From Bacteroidaceae bacterium (lineage in GTDB: Bacteria > Bacteroidota > Bacteroidia > Bacteroidales > Bacteroidaceae), in assembly GCA_900772575.1 (NCBI GenBank), contig CAAHEN010000248.1:1-64000 (forward strand): a DNA stretch of 64,000 bases, read 5' to 3'. A program made the position numbers and the translations under genes. Positions 33,092-42,755 of the stretch are shown here, in pieces. The notes below the pieces were generated by a model. It saw only the letters and a list, made by a program, of their open reading frames with translations, did not search any database and was not told the origin of the DNA. Positions within the stretch are counted from its first letter, which is position 1, and every line of letters begins with the position of its first letter.

Positions 33092-34732
33092 ATGGAAAAA
33101 AGCGCATTACAGATCGCACGTGCGGCCTACCAGCCCAAGTTGCCCAAAGGCCTTCGCGGCAATGTAAGCATCAAGGAAGGAGCCCCCACCCAGAGCGTTG
33201 GTGATCAGGAAGCCATCAAGGCCCTTTTCCCCAACACGTATGGCATGCCCCTTGTGGAATTTGTCCCCTCAGACGAGAAGAAAACCTACGCCCCGATCAA
33301 CATCGGCGTGATCCTCTCTGGCGGTCAGGCCCCTGGCGGCCACAACGTGATTTGCGGCCTCTACGATGAGCTCAAGAAGCAGAACGCGGCAAACAAGCTC
33401 TACGGCTTCCTGATGGGCCCCGGCGGCTTGGTTGACCACAAATATATCGAAATCACCGCAGCCGTGGTCGATGAGTACCGCAACACCGGCGGTTTCGACA
33501 TGATCGGCTCCGGTCGCACGAAGCTCGAGAAGGAAGACCAGTTCGAGAGCGGCCTTAAGATTATCCGTGAGCTTGGCATCAAGGCCATCGTCATCATCGG
33601 TGGCGACGACTCCAACACGAACGCTTGCGTGCTGGCCGAATATTACGCCGCCAAGAAATATGGCGTGCAGGTCATCGGCTGCCCCAAGACCATCGACGGC
33701 GACCTCAAGAACGAGCAGATCGAGACAAGCTTCGGCTTCGACACGGCCTGCAAGACCTACGCAGAGGTTATCGGCAACATACAGCGTGACGCCAACTCGG
33801 CCCGCAAGTATTGGCACTTCATCAAGCTCATGGGACGCTCTGCCAGTCACATCGCACTGGAATGCGCATTACAGTGCCAGCCCAACGTCTGCATCGTCAG
33901 CGAAGAGGTCGAAGAGAAGAACCAGACACTCGACGACATCGTCACCTATATCGCCGAAATCGTGGCCAAGCGTGCCGCTGCCGGCAACAACTTTGGCACG
34001 GTGCTCATCCCTGAAGGCCTGATTGAGTTTATCCCCGCCATGAAGAAGCTGATCGCTGAGCTCAACGACCTGCTGGCTACGCCTGAAGCCGCACAAGTGG
34101 CCGCCGACGACCAGCGCGCTTGGATCCTCGGCAAGCTCTCGGCCACCAATGCCGCCATCTATGAAAGCCTGCCCGAAGGCGTCGCCAAGCAGCTCACCAT
34201 GGAGCGTGACCCGCATGGCAACGTGCAGGTATCGCTCATTGAGACCGAGAAGCTGCTCTCAGAAATGGTCGGTAAGAAGCTACAGGCCTGGAAGGCCGAG
34301 GGCAAGTTTGTCGGCAAATTTTCCGCCCTGCACCATTTCTTCGGCTACGAAGGCCGCTGCGCCGCACCTTCCAACTATGACGCCGACTACTGCTATGCGC
34401 TCGGTACAAGCGCAGCCCAGCTCGTGGCCAACGGCAAGACCGGCTACATGGCCATCGTCAGAAACACGACCGCTCCCGCTGAGAAATGGATTGCCGGCGG
34501 TGTGCCCATCACGATGATGATGAACATGGAGCGCCGCAATGGTGAGATGAAGCCCGTCATCCGCAAGGCACTCGTACGCCTCGACGGCGCTCCCTTCAAG
34601 GAGTTCGCCGCACACCGTGAGGACTGGGCCGAGCATACCCGCTTCGTCTATCCCGGTCCGATCCAGTACTTCGGCCCGACGGAAGTCTGCGACCAGTGCA
34701 CCGTGACGCTGAAGCTCGAACAAGGCAAATAG
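33092..34732 (+). CDS. pfp: Pyrophosphate-dependent fructose-6-phosphate 1-phosphotransferase
   Basis: 546 aa, the long PFP type. It phosphorylates fructose 6-phosphate with PPi, reversibly, in the cytosol. Evidence: [16 protein letters not shown] (phosphate loop, ~72), GGDDSNTNA (~170) where Asp replaces the Gly of ATP enzymes (GGDGS), and [19 protein letters not shown] in two segments, with the Lys typical of PPi use. [14 protein letters not shown] and [16 protein letters not shown] complete the active site. Codon use is strongly biased towards GC-ending codons, as in highly expressed genes. It has its own promoter and a terminator-like hairpin after the stop. Confidence 0.95.
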   Translation: MEKSALQIARAAYQPKLPKGLRGNVSIKEGAPTQSVGDQEAIKALFPNTYGMPLVEFVPSDEKKTYAPINIGVILSGGQAPGGHNVICGLYDELKKQNAANKLYGFLMGPGGLVDHKYIEITAAVVDEYRNTGGFDMIGSGRTKLEKEDQFESGLKIIRELGIKAIVIIGGDDSNTNACVLAEYYAAKKYGVQVIGCPKTIDGDLKNEQIETSFGFDTACKTYAEVIGNIQRDANSARKYWHFIKLMGRSASHIALECALQCQPNVCIVSEEVEEKNQTLDDIVTYIAEIVAKRAAAGNNFGTVLIPEGLIEFIPAMKKLIAELNDLLATPEAAQVAADDQRAWILGKLSATNAAIYESLPEGVAKQLTMERDPHGNVQVSLIETEKLLSEMVGKKLQAWKAEGKFVGKFSALHHFFGYEGRCAAPSNYDADYCYALGTSAAQLVANGKTGYMAIVRNTTAPAEKWIAGGVPITMMMNMERRNGEMKPVIRKALVRLDGAPFKEFAAHREDWAEHTRFVYPGPIQYFGPTEVCDQCTVTLKLEQGK

Positions 34733-34780
34733 GCTCAGGCGTTCCGGTACCCAGAACACCGTAACCATATATAAAGGTAT

Positions 34781-34840
34781 AGAATTGGAATCAGGCGTAT
34801 TTCATCGAAGAGGTGGAATGGGCCTATTCCAATTCTTCTT
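34781..34840 (+). terminator. Hairpin after pfp, just upstream of the lysozyme gene
   Basis: AGAATTGGAAT-C-AGGC (34781-34796) pairs with GCCT-ATTCCAATTCT (34822-34836), with one bulged C, followed by TCTTTT. It ends only ~10 nt before the lysozyme ATG, so it could also control read-through into that gene. Confidence 0.6.
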
Positions 34841-34849
34841 TTACACAAG

Positions 34850-35686
34850 ATGAAAAAAAGAAGAACGCACCGCACTTCCCGTTCGCTACTCCGCCGGCTC
34901 TACGACAGCATTGTCAGCAAAGTCGACGCACATGCCCTGTGGACAGGTGCGCTCTTGCTCTTCGGGGCCTACGTGCTCTTCTTCTACATCTATTTCATAT
35001 CCCCCTACACCAGCAGCTGGCGCGGCATCTACGACGACGCCCGCTACCCGTCTGGCTTCACCATTCGCGGCATCGACGTCAGCCATCACCAAGGAAAAAT
35101 CAACTGGAGCGACGTTCGCCATGCGGAGATCGGGAATGAGCCAGTAAGCTTCGTTTTCATCAAAGCCACGGAAGGGGCGGATTTGATCGATGAGGCCTTC
35201 GACCGCAACTTCCGGGAAGCGCAGACCAACGGTCTGATACGCGGCGCATACCATTACTTCCAGCCAGGCACGTCGGCACATGCGCAAGCAGACCATTTCA
35301 TCAGAAGGGTGAGACTGGAGGTCGGCGACCTGCCTCCAGTGCTGGATCTAGAGACCACGGGAAAACTCAGTGCCCCAGCCCTACGCGACTCGGCCCTCGT
35401 CTGGCTGCGTCTGATGGAACGCCACTATGGTGTGAAACCGATCCTCTACACTTACCATAACTTCAAAACAGAGTTTCTCAATACACCGGCCTTTGACGAC
35501 TATCCTTACTGGATTGCCCACTACTACGTCGACACGCTCCGCTATGAAGGGAAGTGGAAGTTCTGGCAACACACCGACCGCGGCAAGATAGACGGCATCA
35601 AGGGCTACGTAGATATCAATTGCTACAATGGTTCAATGTACGACCTGCAACAGCTGACCATCGCCGAACACACAGACGACGACTGA
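34850..35686 (+). CDS. GH25 lysozyme, membrane-anchored
   Basis: 278 aa. A basic N-terminus (~20 aa) is followed by one transmembrane helix (GALLLFGAYVLFFYIYFI, ~33-50), so the enzyme is anchored with its domain in the periplasm. The GH25 barrel runs from IRGIDVSHHQGKINW (~73) through FVFIKATEG, GAYHYFQPGTSAHAQADHF and LPPVLDLE (catalytic Asp-x-Glu, ~164) to FWQHTDRGKIDGI and VDINCYNG. It hydrolyses MurNAc-GlcNAc bonds of peptidoglycan. Its role may be cell-wall turnover. No clear promoter box is visible between the preceding hairpin and the ATG. Confidence 0.92.
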   Translation: MKKRRTHRTSRSLLRRLYDSIVSKVDAHALWTGALLLFGAYVLFFYIYFISPYTSSWRGIYDDARYPSGFTIRGIDVSHHQGKINWSDVRHAEIGNEPVSFVFIKATEGADLIDEAFDRNFREAQTNGLIRGAYHYFQPGTSAHAQADHFIRRVRLEVGDLPPVLDLETTGKLSAPALRDSALVWLRLMERHYGVKPILYTYHNFKTEFLNTPAFDDYPYWIAHYYVDTLRYEGKWKFWQHTDRGKIDGIKGYVDINCYNGSMYDLQQLTIAEHTDDD

Positions 35687-35829
35687 GCGCCCCCCACTGC
35701 CACTGGCACTGGTGTAATCGCCACAACGCCACAATGCAAGTCCCATTCACCGGACTTAGGCAGCTGGCCAACGGCCCCGCTCCAAAAGGATTTCTCAACC
35801 ATTTATGCGGCTCTCCCAAGGATTTACGC

Positions 35830-35837
35830 TATCTTTG
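35830..35837 (+). promoter_or_regulatory. -7 promoter box for the DUF4105/phosphatase-like pair
   Basis: TATCTTTG fits TAnnTTTG, 24 nt before the ATG at 35861. Confidence 0.6.
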
Positions 35838-35860
35838 CAGGCGGAAATTCGAATTTATTC

Positions 35861-37111
35861 ATGAAACATGCTCTCACACTACTGATGCTGATGCTTGCCA
35901 TCTTGGCATTGTCCGCACAGCAATCGCCGGCGCAACGCGTCGACAATGGGCATGATTCTCTGGAAATCAGCCTGCTGACCTGTTCTCCAGGAACAGACGT
36001 CTATGAGCTCTACGGACATACTGCCATCAGGGTCAAGGACTTCAAGAGGCAACAGGACTGGGTATTCAACTATGGTGTGTTCGATTTCAGTACGCCCCAC
36101 TTCGCTTGGCGCTTCATGCTCGGGCAGACAGACTATATTCTTAACGCTGTGCCCTATGAGCATTTCGTAACGGCTTATGCCCACAACGGGAGGTGGGTCG
36201 ATGAACAGGTTATTAACCTGACCCCTGACGAGGCCGGGGCCATTTTCGCTGAGCTCGACTCCATCATCAGCATTCCCGGCTGGTCATATCGTTACAATTT
36301 CCTCTATGACAATTGTACGACACGTGCAGTGGCGACCATTACCAACCATGTCAAAGGCCATATTATCTGGCCAGTGGCAGACGGTCACAAAAGCTTTCGC
36401 GACATCATCCACCAATATGCCGAGAACGCGTCGCCTTGGAACTGCTTCGGACAAGATTTGATACTCGGTGTCGAGGTAGACCAGCCCATCGGCAGAGCAC
36501 AGCAGATGTTCGCTCCTCTCTATGCCGAGCGATTCTTTGCCCAGGCCTACATAAACGGGAACGACGGCTCCCGGTGCCCACTCGTCAAAGCCACGACGAA
36601 GACGGCACCGACGACAAAGTTGACAGTAACGACCGTCCCACAGAACAGCCACTTTCCCCTCTCACCAACCATATCCGCCATATTGCTTCTCGTCGCAGTC
36701 ACGCTGTTCAGTCTCTGGGCGCGAAAGCAAAAGCGCACACTATGCTGGCTCGACGATGTGCTCCTGCTCCTGCAAGGCGCCGCCGGCTGCATCGTAGGGA
36801 TTTTGTTTTTCTTTTCCGAGCATCCGGCTGTGGGCAGCAACTGGCTGATATTTTTCCTCAATCCCTTGCCACTGATATACCTGCCATATAAGGTCTGGCG
36901 CAACAGGCATGGGCTCAACGATTTTTACCGTCCCCTGCTGACTGTAGAATTAATTGTGCTTGCAGGCGTTTTCGCCATCAGCCAACAACATTTCCCAGTT
37001 GAGGTATACATTTTGGCATTAGTTTTGCTGATAAGGTGCATTCTCGTCGTACCGTCGGCCAGAAATCACAGACAGCCCAACATATTGAATTCACAAGATG
37101 ACAAGATATAA
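35861..37111 (+). CDS. DUF4105 domain membrane protein
   Basis: 416 aa. Signal peptide (LTLLMLMLAILALSAQ), then a periplasmic DUF4105 domain (~30-230) with its conserved SLLTCSPGTDVYELYGHTAIRV in two parts, FNYGVFDF, and YRYNFLYDNCTTRA (Asn-Cys). The His of YGHTA and the Cys of DNCTTR suggest a papain-like or NlpC-like catalytic pair, but the activity is not established. After a Thr-rich linker (~245-262) come about five transmembrane helices (~270-405). The domain is therefore tethered to the inner membrane. The stop overlaps the next gene by 14 nt, so the two are translationally coupled. Confidence 0.85.
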   Translation: MKHALTLLMLMLAILALSAQQSPAQRVDNGHDSLEISLLTCSPGTDVYELYGHTAIRVKDFKRQQDWVFNYGVFDFSTPHFAWRFMLGQTDYILNAVPYEHFVTAYAHNGRWVDEQVINLTPDEAGAIFAELDSIISIPGWSYRYNFLYDNCTTRAVATITNHVKGHIIWPVADGHKSFRDIIHQYAENASPWNCFGQDLILGVEVDQPIGRAQQMFAPLYAERFFAQAYINGNDGSRCPLVKATTKTAPTTKLTVTTVPQNSHFPLSPTISAILLLVAVTLFSLWARKQKRTLCWLDDVLLLLQGAAGCIVGILFFFSEHPAVGSNWLIFFLNPLPLIYLPYKVWRNRHGLNDFYRPLLTVELIVLAGVFAISQQHFPVEVYILALVLLIRCILVVPSARNHRQPNILNSQDDKI

Positions 37112-38732
37112 GAAACAACCATCGCCCTCTGGCGGTAACGAGTTCCACAGCCGCCGCCTGCTGCTGTCGTTGCTGGCGATGATGACAGTGCTCTCACAGA
37201 CCGAGCTGCGCGCCGCCGACCAGGCGCCGAACGGTGTGCCGCGCATCGTCATCAGCATCTTGGTAGACCAGCTCCGCGCTGACTATCTGGAAGCCTTCAT
37301 GCCCCTCTATGGCAACGATGGATTCAAGCGTCTGCTGGCCGACGGCCGAGTCTACACACAGGCTGACTACCCCATGTCACGTCCTGACTGCGCCTCAGCT
37401 GCCTCCACGTTGTCTACGGGCACGGCACCGGCCAGCCACGGCATCATTGCCCGCCGCTGGCTCGACCGTGCCACACTGCGTCCGATCATCTGTGTCGATG
37501 ACAACCGTTTCCAAGGTACAGGCGGCACGAGTGACAAGTCAGCGCCGACCTATCTGGGCGTCACGACCATCGGCGATGAGCTCAAAGTGGCCAGTGAGGG
37601 CAAGTCGCTGGTTTACGCCATTGCCCCCTTCCGTGAGGCTGCGATACTCAGTGCCGGGCATGCTGCTGACGGCGCTGTCTGGATAGATAACCAGACAGGG
37701 CAATGGTGCTCCACATCATACTATGGCAGCCTCCCTACATGGGCTGCCGTACGTACCAGTTTCAATGGCCTTGCCGACCAGCTGAAAGACTTGGTGTGGA
37801 AGCCCACATCTGAGTTGGTCGGCAACTTCAGCTATTTCCTCTCCGGTGGAATGAGGGCGCCTTTCAGCCATAAATTCAAGGGAGCTGACCGTTTTGCCGA
37901 TTTCAAGACCAGTGGACTTGTCAACAATGAAGTTGTCGCCACCGCCGCAGCCTGTCTGGATGGCTCGCTCATCGGGGCGGATGCCATCACCGACCATCTG
38001 GCCGTGACGCTCTATGCCGGTAACTATGAGCACCGCAATGACGCAGGAACTGCAATGGAACTTCAGGATACCTATGTCCGTTTGGATCAAGCCATTGCTG
38101 ACCTCATTGCCGCAGTAGACCGCAAAGTCGGCATCAACAATGCCCTCTTTGTCCTCACCTCAACAGGCTACACCGACGAGACCAACACGGATCTCTCCAA
38201 GTACCGCATTCCCACCGGCACGTTCGACGTTGCCAAGGCCGCCGCCTTGCTCAACATGTACCTCGTTGCCGTCTATGGACAAGGCACCTACGTCGAGGCT
38301 ACACTTGGTACCCAGTTTTACCTCAACCACAAGCTCATCGAGACGAAGCAACTCAATCTTGCCGAGGTTCTCGAACGCACGCAAGATTTTCTGATGCAAC
38401 TTGGAGGCGTCAAAGATGTCTACACGTCGCACCGCCTGCTCATGGGCACGTGGACGCCCGGGCTCAGCCGTATCAGAGGCGGATACAACCCCTTGTACTC
38501 CGGTGATGTCATGGTCGAAGTAGCCCCCGGCTGGCACTACGTCAACAACAACACACACGAGGATCAGCTTGTCAGAGAGTCCTATATTTCCTACCCCATC
38601 ATATTCTTTGGTGCTGGCGTCAGCGCCGAAAAAATCGAGACGCCGGTAACCGTCGACCGTATAGCCCCCACATTGTCGAAGGCTATGCGCATCCGGGCAC
38701 CCAATGCTTGCAATGTCGCCCCTCTGTTCTGA
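37098..38732 (+). CDS. Alkaline phosphatase-superfamily protein, catalytic ligands largely missing
   Basis: 544 aa, exported (signal peptide LLLSLLAMMTVLSQTELRA). It follows the PafA-type layout: IVISILVDQLRADYL (Asp57), STGTAPASHGIIARRW (~105-121), APFREAAILSAGHAADGAVW, and LSRIRGGYNPLYSGDVMVEVAPGW in two segments. In active PafA-type enzymes a Thr nucleophile precedes a GH pair before the TG-x-x-P-x-x-HGI segment; here that stretch is PDCASAASTLS with no Thr-GH. The usual TADHG metal motif reads TSTGYTD (~354), and the late THxP His is replaced (YISYPII). Only the first Asp remains, so catalysis in the usual way is doubtful. It is coupled to the DUF4105 gene and sits 97 nt before secA. Confidence 0.85.
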   Translation: MTRYKKQPSPSGGNEFHSRRLLLSLLAMMTVLSQTELRAADQAPNGVPRIVISILVDQLRADYLEAFMPLYGNDGFKRLLADGRVYTQADYPMSRPDCASAASTLSTGTAPASHGIIARRWLDRATLRPIICVDDNRFQGTGGTSDKSAPTYLGVTTIGDELKVASEGKSLVYAIAPFREAAILSAGHAADGAVWIDNQTGQWCSTSYYGSLPTWAAVRTSFNGLADQLKDLVWKPTSELVGNFSYFLSGGMRAPFSHKFKGADRFADFKTSGLVNNEVVATAAACLDGSLIGADAITDHLAVTLYAGNYEHRNDAGTAMELQDTYVRLDQAIADLIAAVDRKVGINNALFVLTSTGYTDETNTDLSKYRIPTGTFDVAKAAALLNMYLVAVYGQGTYVEATLGTQFYLNHKLIETKQLNLAEVLERTQDFLMQLGGVKDVYTSHRLLMGTWTPGLSRIRGGYNPLYSGDVMVEVAPGWHYVNNNTHEDQLVRESYISYPIIFFGAGVSAEKIETPVTVDRIAPTLSKAMRIRAPNACNVAPLF

Positions 38733-38829
38733 CGGCCAAGCCACAGAGAGGGACATGAAGCTCACCTAGAGTGGCTTCCACCTCCATCATTTCCCCCATA
38801 TCACAACCCAACAAGCAAAACAAGCAACA

Positions 38830-41800
38830 ATGAATATAAATGATTTTCTGAGCAAACTCTTAGGTGGCAACAAGGCCACACGTGACCGCAAGCTCATCCA
38901 ACCTATTGTCGACAAGGTGATCGCCGCCTACCCTGCCATTCAGCAACTCTCGAACGACGAACTCCGCGCCAAGACGAAAGAACTGCAAAACAAAGTGCAG
39001 CACTCGGCTGACGACCTGCAGGAGAAAATCACTGCCCTCAAGGCTAAAATCGAAGAGACACCGATAGAAGACCGTGTCGTCATCTTCAACCAGATAGACA
39101 AATTGGAAAAAGACGTGCTCGACCGCTTTGAGACCGCACTCAACGAGGTCCTGCCCGAGGCTTTTGCCATCGTGAAAGACACGGCCCGTCGCTTCACCGA
39201 AAACGAAGAAATTGAAGTCACAGCCACCGATTTCGACCGTGAGCTTGCCACAACCCACGACTTCGTGCGCATCGATGGCGACAAAGCCATATACCAGAAC
39301 CACTGGGTAGCCGGCGGTAACGACACAAAATGGAACATGATTCACTACGACGTGCAGTTGTTCGGTGGCGTTGTGCTCCACCAAGGCAAGATTGCTGAGA
39401 TGGCCACAGGTGAAGGCAAGACGCTCGTAGCCACCCTGCCCGTATATCTCAACGCTTTGACGGGGAATGGCGTACACGTGGTGACGGTCAACGACTATCT
39501 GGCCAAGCGTGACTCCGAATGGATGGGGCCGCTCTACATGTTCCATGGCCTCTCCGTTGACTGTATCGACAAGCATCAGCCCAACTCCGAGGCACGCCGT
39601 CGCGCTTACCAAGCCGACATCACTTTTGGTACTAACAATGAGTTTGGCTTCGACTACCTGCGCGACAATATGGCCATGAGCCCAAAGGATCTCGTGCAAC
39701 GCAAGCACAACTATGCCATTGTCGATGAGGTCGACTCTGTATTGATTGACGATGCCCGTACACCGCTTATCATCTCAGGCCCGGTGCCTAAGGGAGACGA
39801 CCAGCTCTTCGAACAATACCAGCCACTTGTCGAGCGTCTTGTCGAAGTGCAGCGCAAACTCGCGACAAAATACCTCGCAGAAGCCAAGCAGCTCATCGGA
39901 TCAGGTGACAAGAAGAAAGAAGAAGAGGGTTTCCTGCAGCTCTTCCGCAGCCACAAGGCACTTCCCAAGAACAATCCACTGATCAAATATCTCTCTGAGA
40001 CCGGTATCAAAGCCGGTATGCTCAAGACCGAAGAGGTCTATATGGAGAATAACAACCGCCGCATGCCCGAGGCCACAGACCCGCTCTACTTCGTCGTCGA
40101 TGAGAAAATGCGCTCCTGCGATCTCACAGACAAGGGTAACAAGTGGTTGGCCGACCAAGTACACGACGACCAGCTCTTCGTGCTTCCAGACATCACGACA
40201 GAGCTCTCAGCCCTCGAAGCCGACAAGACACTCAGCGACGAAGAGCGCCTGCAGCGCAAAGACCAGTTGCTTGCAGACTACTCAGTCAAAAGCGAACGTG
40301 TCCATACCATCCTGCAACTGCTCAAGGCATACACCATGTTCCGCAACAATGAGGAATATGTTGTCCTCGACGGCCAAGTGAAAATCGTCGATGAACAGAC
40401 GGGACGCATCATGGAGGGACGGCGCTGGAGCGACGGCCTGCACCAAGCGGTTGAGGCCAAAGAGCATGTCAAGGTTGAAGCCGCCACACAGACATTCGCC
40501 ACCATCACACTGCAGAACTACTTCCGCATGTATCACAAGCTCTCAGGTATGACCGGTACAGCTGTCACTGAGGCTGGTGAGTTTTGGAATATCTACAAAC
40601 TGGATGTCGTCGAGATTCCGACCAACCGGCCGGTACTGCGCGATGATATGAATGACCGCGTCTATAAGACCAAACGTGAAAAGTATGCCGCTGTCATTGC
40701 AGAGATTGAGAAGATGCGCCTTGCCGGTCGCCCGGTTCTTGTCGGCACAACAAGCGTTGACGTCAGCGAATTGCTGAGCCGTATGCTCGATCTGCGCCAC
40801 ATTCCGCACCAAGTATTGAACGCCAAGCTCCACCAGAAGGAAGCGGACATCGTAGCCCGCGCCGGACAGAGCACGCTAGGCAAGGTCACCATCACGGACG
40901 AGAATGGCAACAGCCATGAAGAGGAACGCCTGCTCGGTGCCGTCACCATCGCTACAAACATGGCCGGCCGCGGTACCGATATCAAACTGACCCCTGAAGT
41001 CAAAGAAGCCGGCGGTTTGGCCATCATCGGCACAGAGCGCCATGAGAGCCGCCGTGTAGACCGCCAGCTCCGTGGCCGTGCTGGACGTCAGGGCGATCCG
41101 GGTTCCAGCGTTTTCTTCGTGTCTCTCGAGGACAACCTGATGCGCCTTTTCGCCTCAGAACGCATTGCCCGAATCATGGACCGACTTGGATTTAAGGACG
41201 GTGACATGATTGAGGCCAAGATGATCAACAACAGCATCGAGCGCGCACAAAAGAAGGTCGAGGAAAACAACTTCGGCATTCGCAAGCGCCTGCTTGAATA
41301 TGACGATGTCATGAATAAGCAGCGTACAGTCATCTATGAGAAGCGCCGCCACGCACTCATGGGCGAACGCATCGGCATGGACATCTCCAACATGATTTGG
41401 GATCGTGTCATCAACATCAATGACAATGATGACTACGAAGACATCAAAGCCAAATATGTCGAAGTGATGGCCATGGAGTGCCCCTTCACAGAGGAGGAGT
41501 ACAATACCAGCAAACGTGACGCACTCGACGAAAAAGCCTTCCAGGCCGCAATGGACAACTTCCGCCGCAAGAATGACCGGTTGGCAGAAGTGGCCATGCC
41601 GGTCATCACAAAGGTGTATGAGGAGCAGAGCCAAATGTACGAAAACATCCTCGTGCCCATCACTGACGGCCGACTTGTCTACAACATACGTACCAACCTC
41701 AAAGAGGCTTACGAGACTGGCAGCAAAGCCGTTGTCCGCGATTTTGAAAAGGCCATCCTGCTCCACAACATTGATGACGCCTGGAAAGAGAATCTGCGTG

Positions 41801-42192
41801 AGCTTGATGAATTAAAGAAATCTGTCCAAAACGCCAGCTACGAACAGAAGGATCCGCTTCTCATCTTCAAACTTGAGAGCGCCGAACTCTTCACCAAGAT
41901 GGTGGATCGCATCAACAACAGTACGGTCTCAACCCTCATGCGTGGCCAGATTCCCGTTCAGGGGCCTGAAGAGGTACAGGAAGCAGCCGCTGACGAAGAT
42001 CCTGCGCAACAGCAGTACACCGAGAGCCACGAAACGCTCGATGAGGACGGCAAAGCTGAAGCAGCAGCTCAGGACACACGCGAGACTTCACAGCAGCCAA
42101 TTGTCAAAGAAAAGACACCGGGACGCAATGACCTCTGTCCCTGTGGCAGTGGCAAGAAGTTCAAGAACTGTCACGGCAAGGGTCTGGTATAA
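38830..42192 (+). CDS. secA: Preprotein translocase ATPase SecA
   Basis: 1120 aa, the long Bacteroidetes form (E. coli SecA is 901). It drives export through SecYEG. Walker A is [14 protein letters not shown] (~190-203); [19 protein letters not shown] is the nucleotide-binding II region; [13 protein letters not shown] and [14 protein letters not shown] are helicase motifs. The extra length lies in an N-terminal charged coiled region (~45-110, [19 protein letters not shown]), a K/E-rich insert (~340-400) and the C-terminal linker. The C-terminus has the zinc motif [14 protein letters not shown] that contacts SecB and lipids. An upstream promoter box is not obvious. Confidence 0.96.
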   Translation: MNINDFLSKLLGGNKATRDRKLIQPIVDKVIAAYPAIQQLSNDELRAKTKELQNKVQHSADDLQEKITALKAKIEETPIEDRVVIFNQIDKLEKDVLDRFETALNEVLPEAFAIVKDTARRFTENEEIEVTATDFDRELATTHDFVRIDGDKAIYQNHWVAGGNDTKWNMIHYDVQLFGGVVLHQGKIAEMATGEGKTLVATLPVYLNALTGNGVHVVTVNDYLAKRDSEWMGPLYMFHGLSVDCIDKHQPNSEARRRAYQADITFGTNNEFGFDYLRDNMAMSPKDLVQRKHNYAIVDEVDSVLIDDARTPLIISGPVPKGDDQLFEQYQPLVERLVEVQRKLATKYLAEAKQLIGSGDKKKEEEGFLQLFRSHKALPKNNPLIKYLSETGIKAGMLKTEEVYMENNNRRMPEATDPLYFVVDEKMRSCDLTDKGNKWLADQVHDDQLFVLPDITTELSALEADKTLSDEERLQRKDQLLADYSVKSERVHTILQLLKAYTMFRNNEEYVVLDGQVKIVDEQTGRIMEGRRWSDGLHQAVEAKEHVKVEAATQTFATITLQNYFRMYHKLSGMTGTAVTEAGEFWNIYKLDVVEIPTNRPVLRDDMNDRVYKTKREKYAAVIAEIEKMRLAGRPVLVGTTSVDVSELLSRMLDLRHIPHQVLNAKLHQKEADIVARAGQSTLGKVTITDENGNSHEEERLLGAVTIATNMAGRGTDIKLTPEVKEAGGLAIIGTERHESRRVDRQLRGRAGRQGDPGSSVFFVSLEDNLMRLFASERIARIMDRLGFKDGDMIEAKMINNSIERAQKKVEENNFGIRKRLLEYDDVMNKQRTVIYEKRRHALMGERIGMDISNMIWDRVININDNDDYEDIKAKYVEVMAMECPFTEEEYNTSKRDALDEKAFQAAMDNFRRKNDRLAEVAMPVITKVYEEQSQMYENILVPITDGRLVYNIRTNLKEAYETGSKAVVRDFEKAILLHNIDDAWKENLRELDELKKSVQNASYEQKDPLLIFKLESAELFTKMVDRINNSTVSTLMRGQIPVQGPEEVQEAAADEDPAQQQYTESHETLDEDGKAEAAAQDTRETSQQPIVKEKTPGRNDLCPCGSGKKFKNCHGKGLV

Positions 42193-42755
42193 GCAAAGGC
42201 AGGCGTCAGCAAACATTTGCTACATAGAAGTCCGTGAGACAAGTCCCCGCTCTAAGGATTGAAGTTGGGTGTCCTATGCGGCCAATGTGAACCTGCCACG
42301 ACTGTCCCCCTGAGGGGTATCTTTATGGCCGAAATATCCATACGGCCATAGACGAATAATTTGTCCATCATCCATAACACAGATATGGCTGGAGCGTAGC
42401 ACATTGACGCTCCAGCCATTCTTTATCCATACATCGTTCAAATCAATCATACGCAATACATACAGGGGATGCAGCAGAACACTATAGGGATAGCGCTTCC
42501 CCTGACGTATGGCTGACAATCTGGCGTCTCTGGAGAAATTACCATCCGATCAACTGCCAAAACGGCGGGAAAGGTTATCAAGCGTTATCACCCACGCCAT
42601 GGCAGTGATTTTGCGATAGGAAAGATGTCGCTGCGGCGCTACTAGCTACGCCACAATGACGGCCAAGCAAAGCATGACACTCCAAAACGGCATGCAATAC
42701 TTGAGCGAGAAACAAAACAGAAACCAATACAAGAACAGATAAGGAATATACTATT
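42193..42755. other. Intergenic region between secA and clpB
   Basis: 563 bp without a credible gene. It contains TATGGCCG...CGGCCATA (42325-42351), the terminator at 42385-42424, and ~330 bp of ordinary-looking sequence before clpB with no consensus promoter box visible. A minus-strand 81-codon frame (42274-42519) spans the terminator hairpin and looks non-coding. Since clpB is a heat-shock gene, its promoter may use a different sigma factor. Confidence 0.45.
42385..42424 (+). terminator. Probable secA terminator
   Basis: A perfect 13-bp stem, ATGGCTGGAGCGT (42385-42397) with ACGCTCCAGCCAT (42407-42419), 9-nt loop, followed by TCTTTAT. It is ~190 nt after the secA stop. Confidence 0.7.

Noticed and set aside
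42274..42519. An 81-codon minus-strand frame between secA and clpB
   Set aside because: It reads through the perfect 13-bp terminator stem and shows no protein features.
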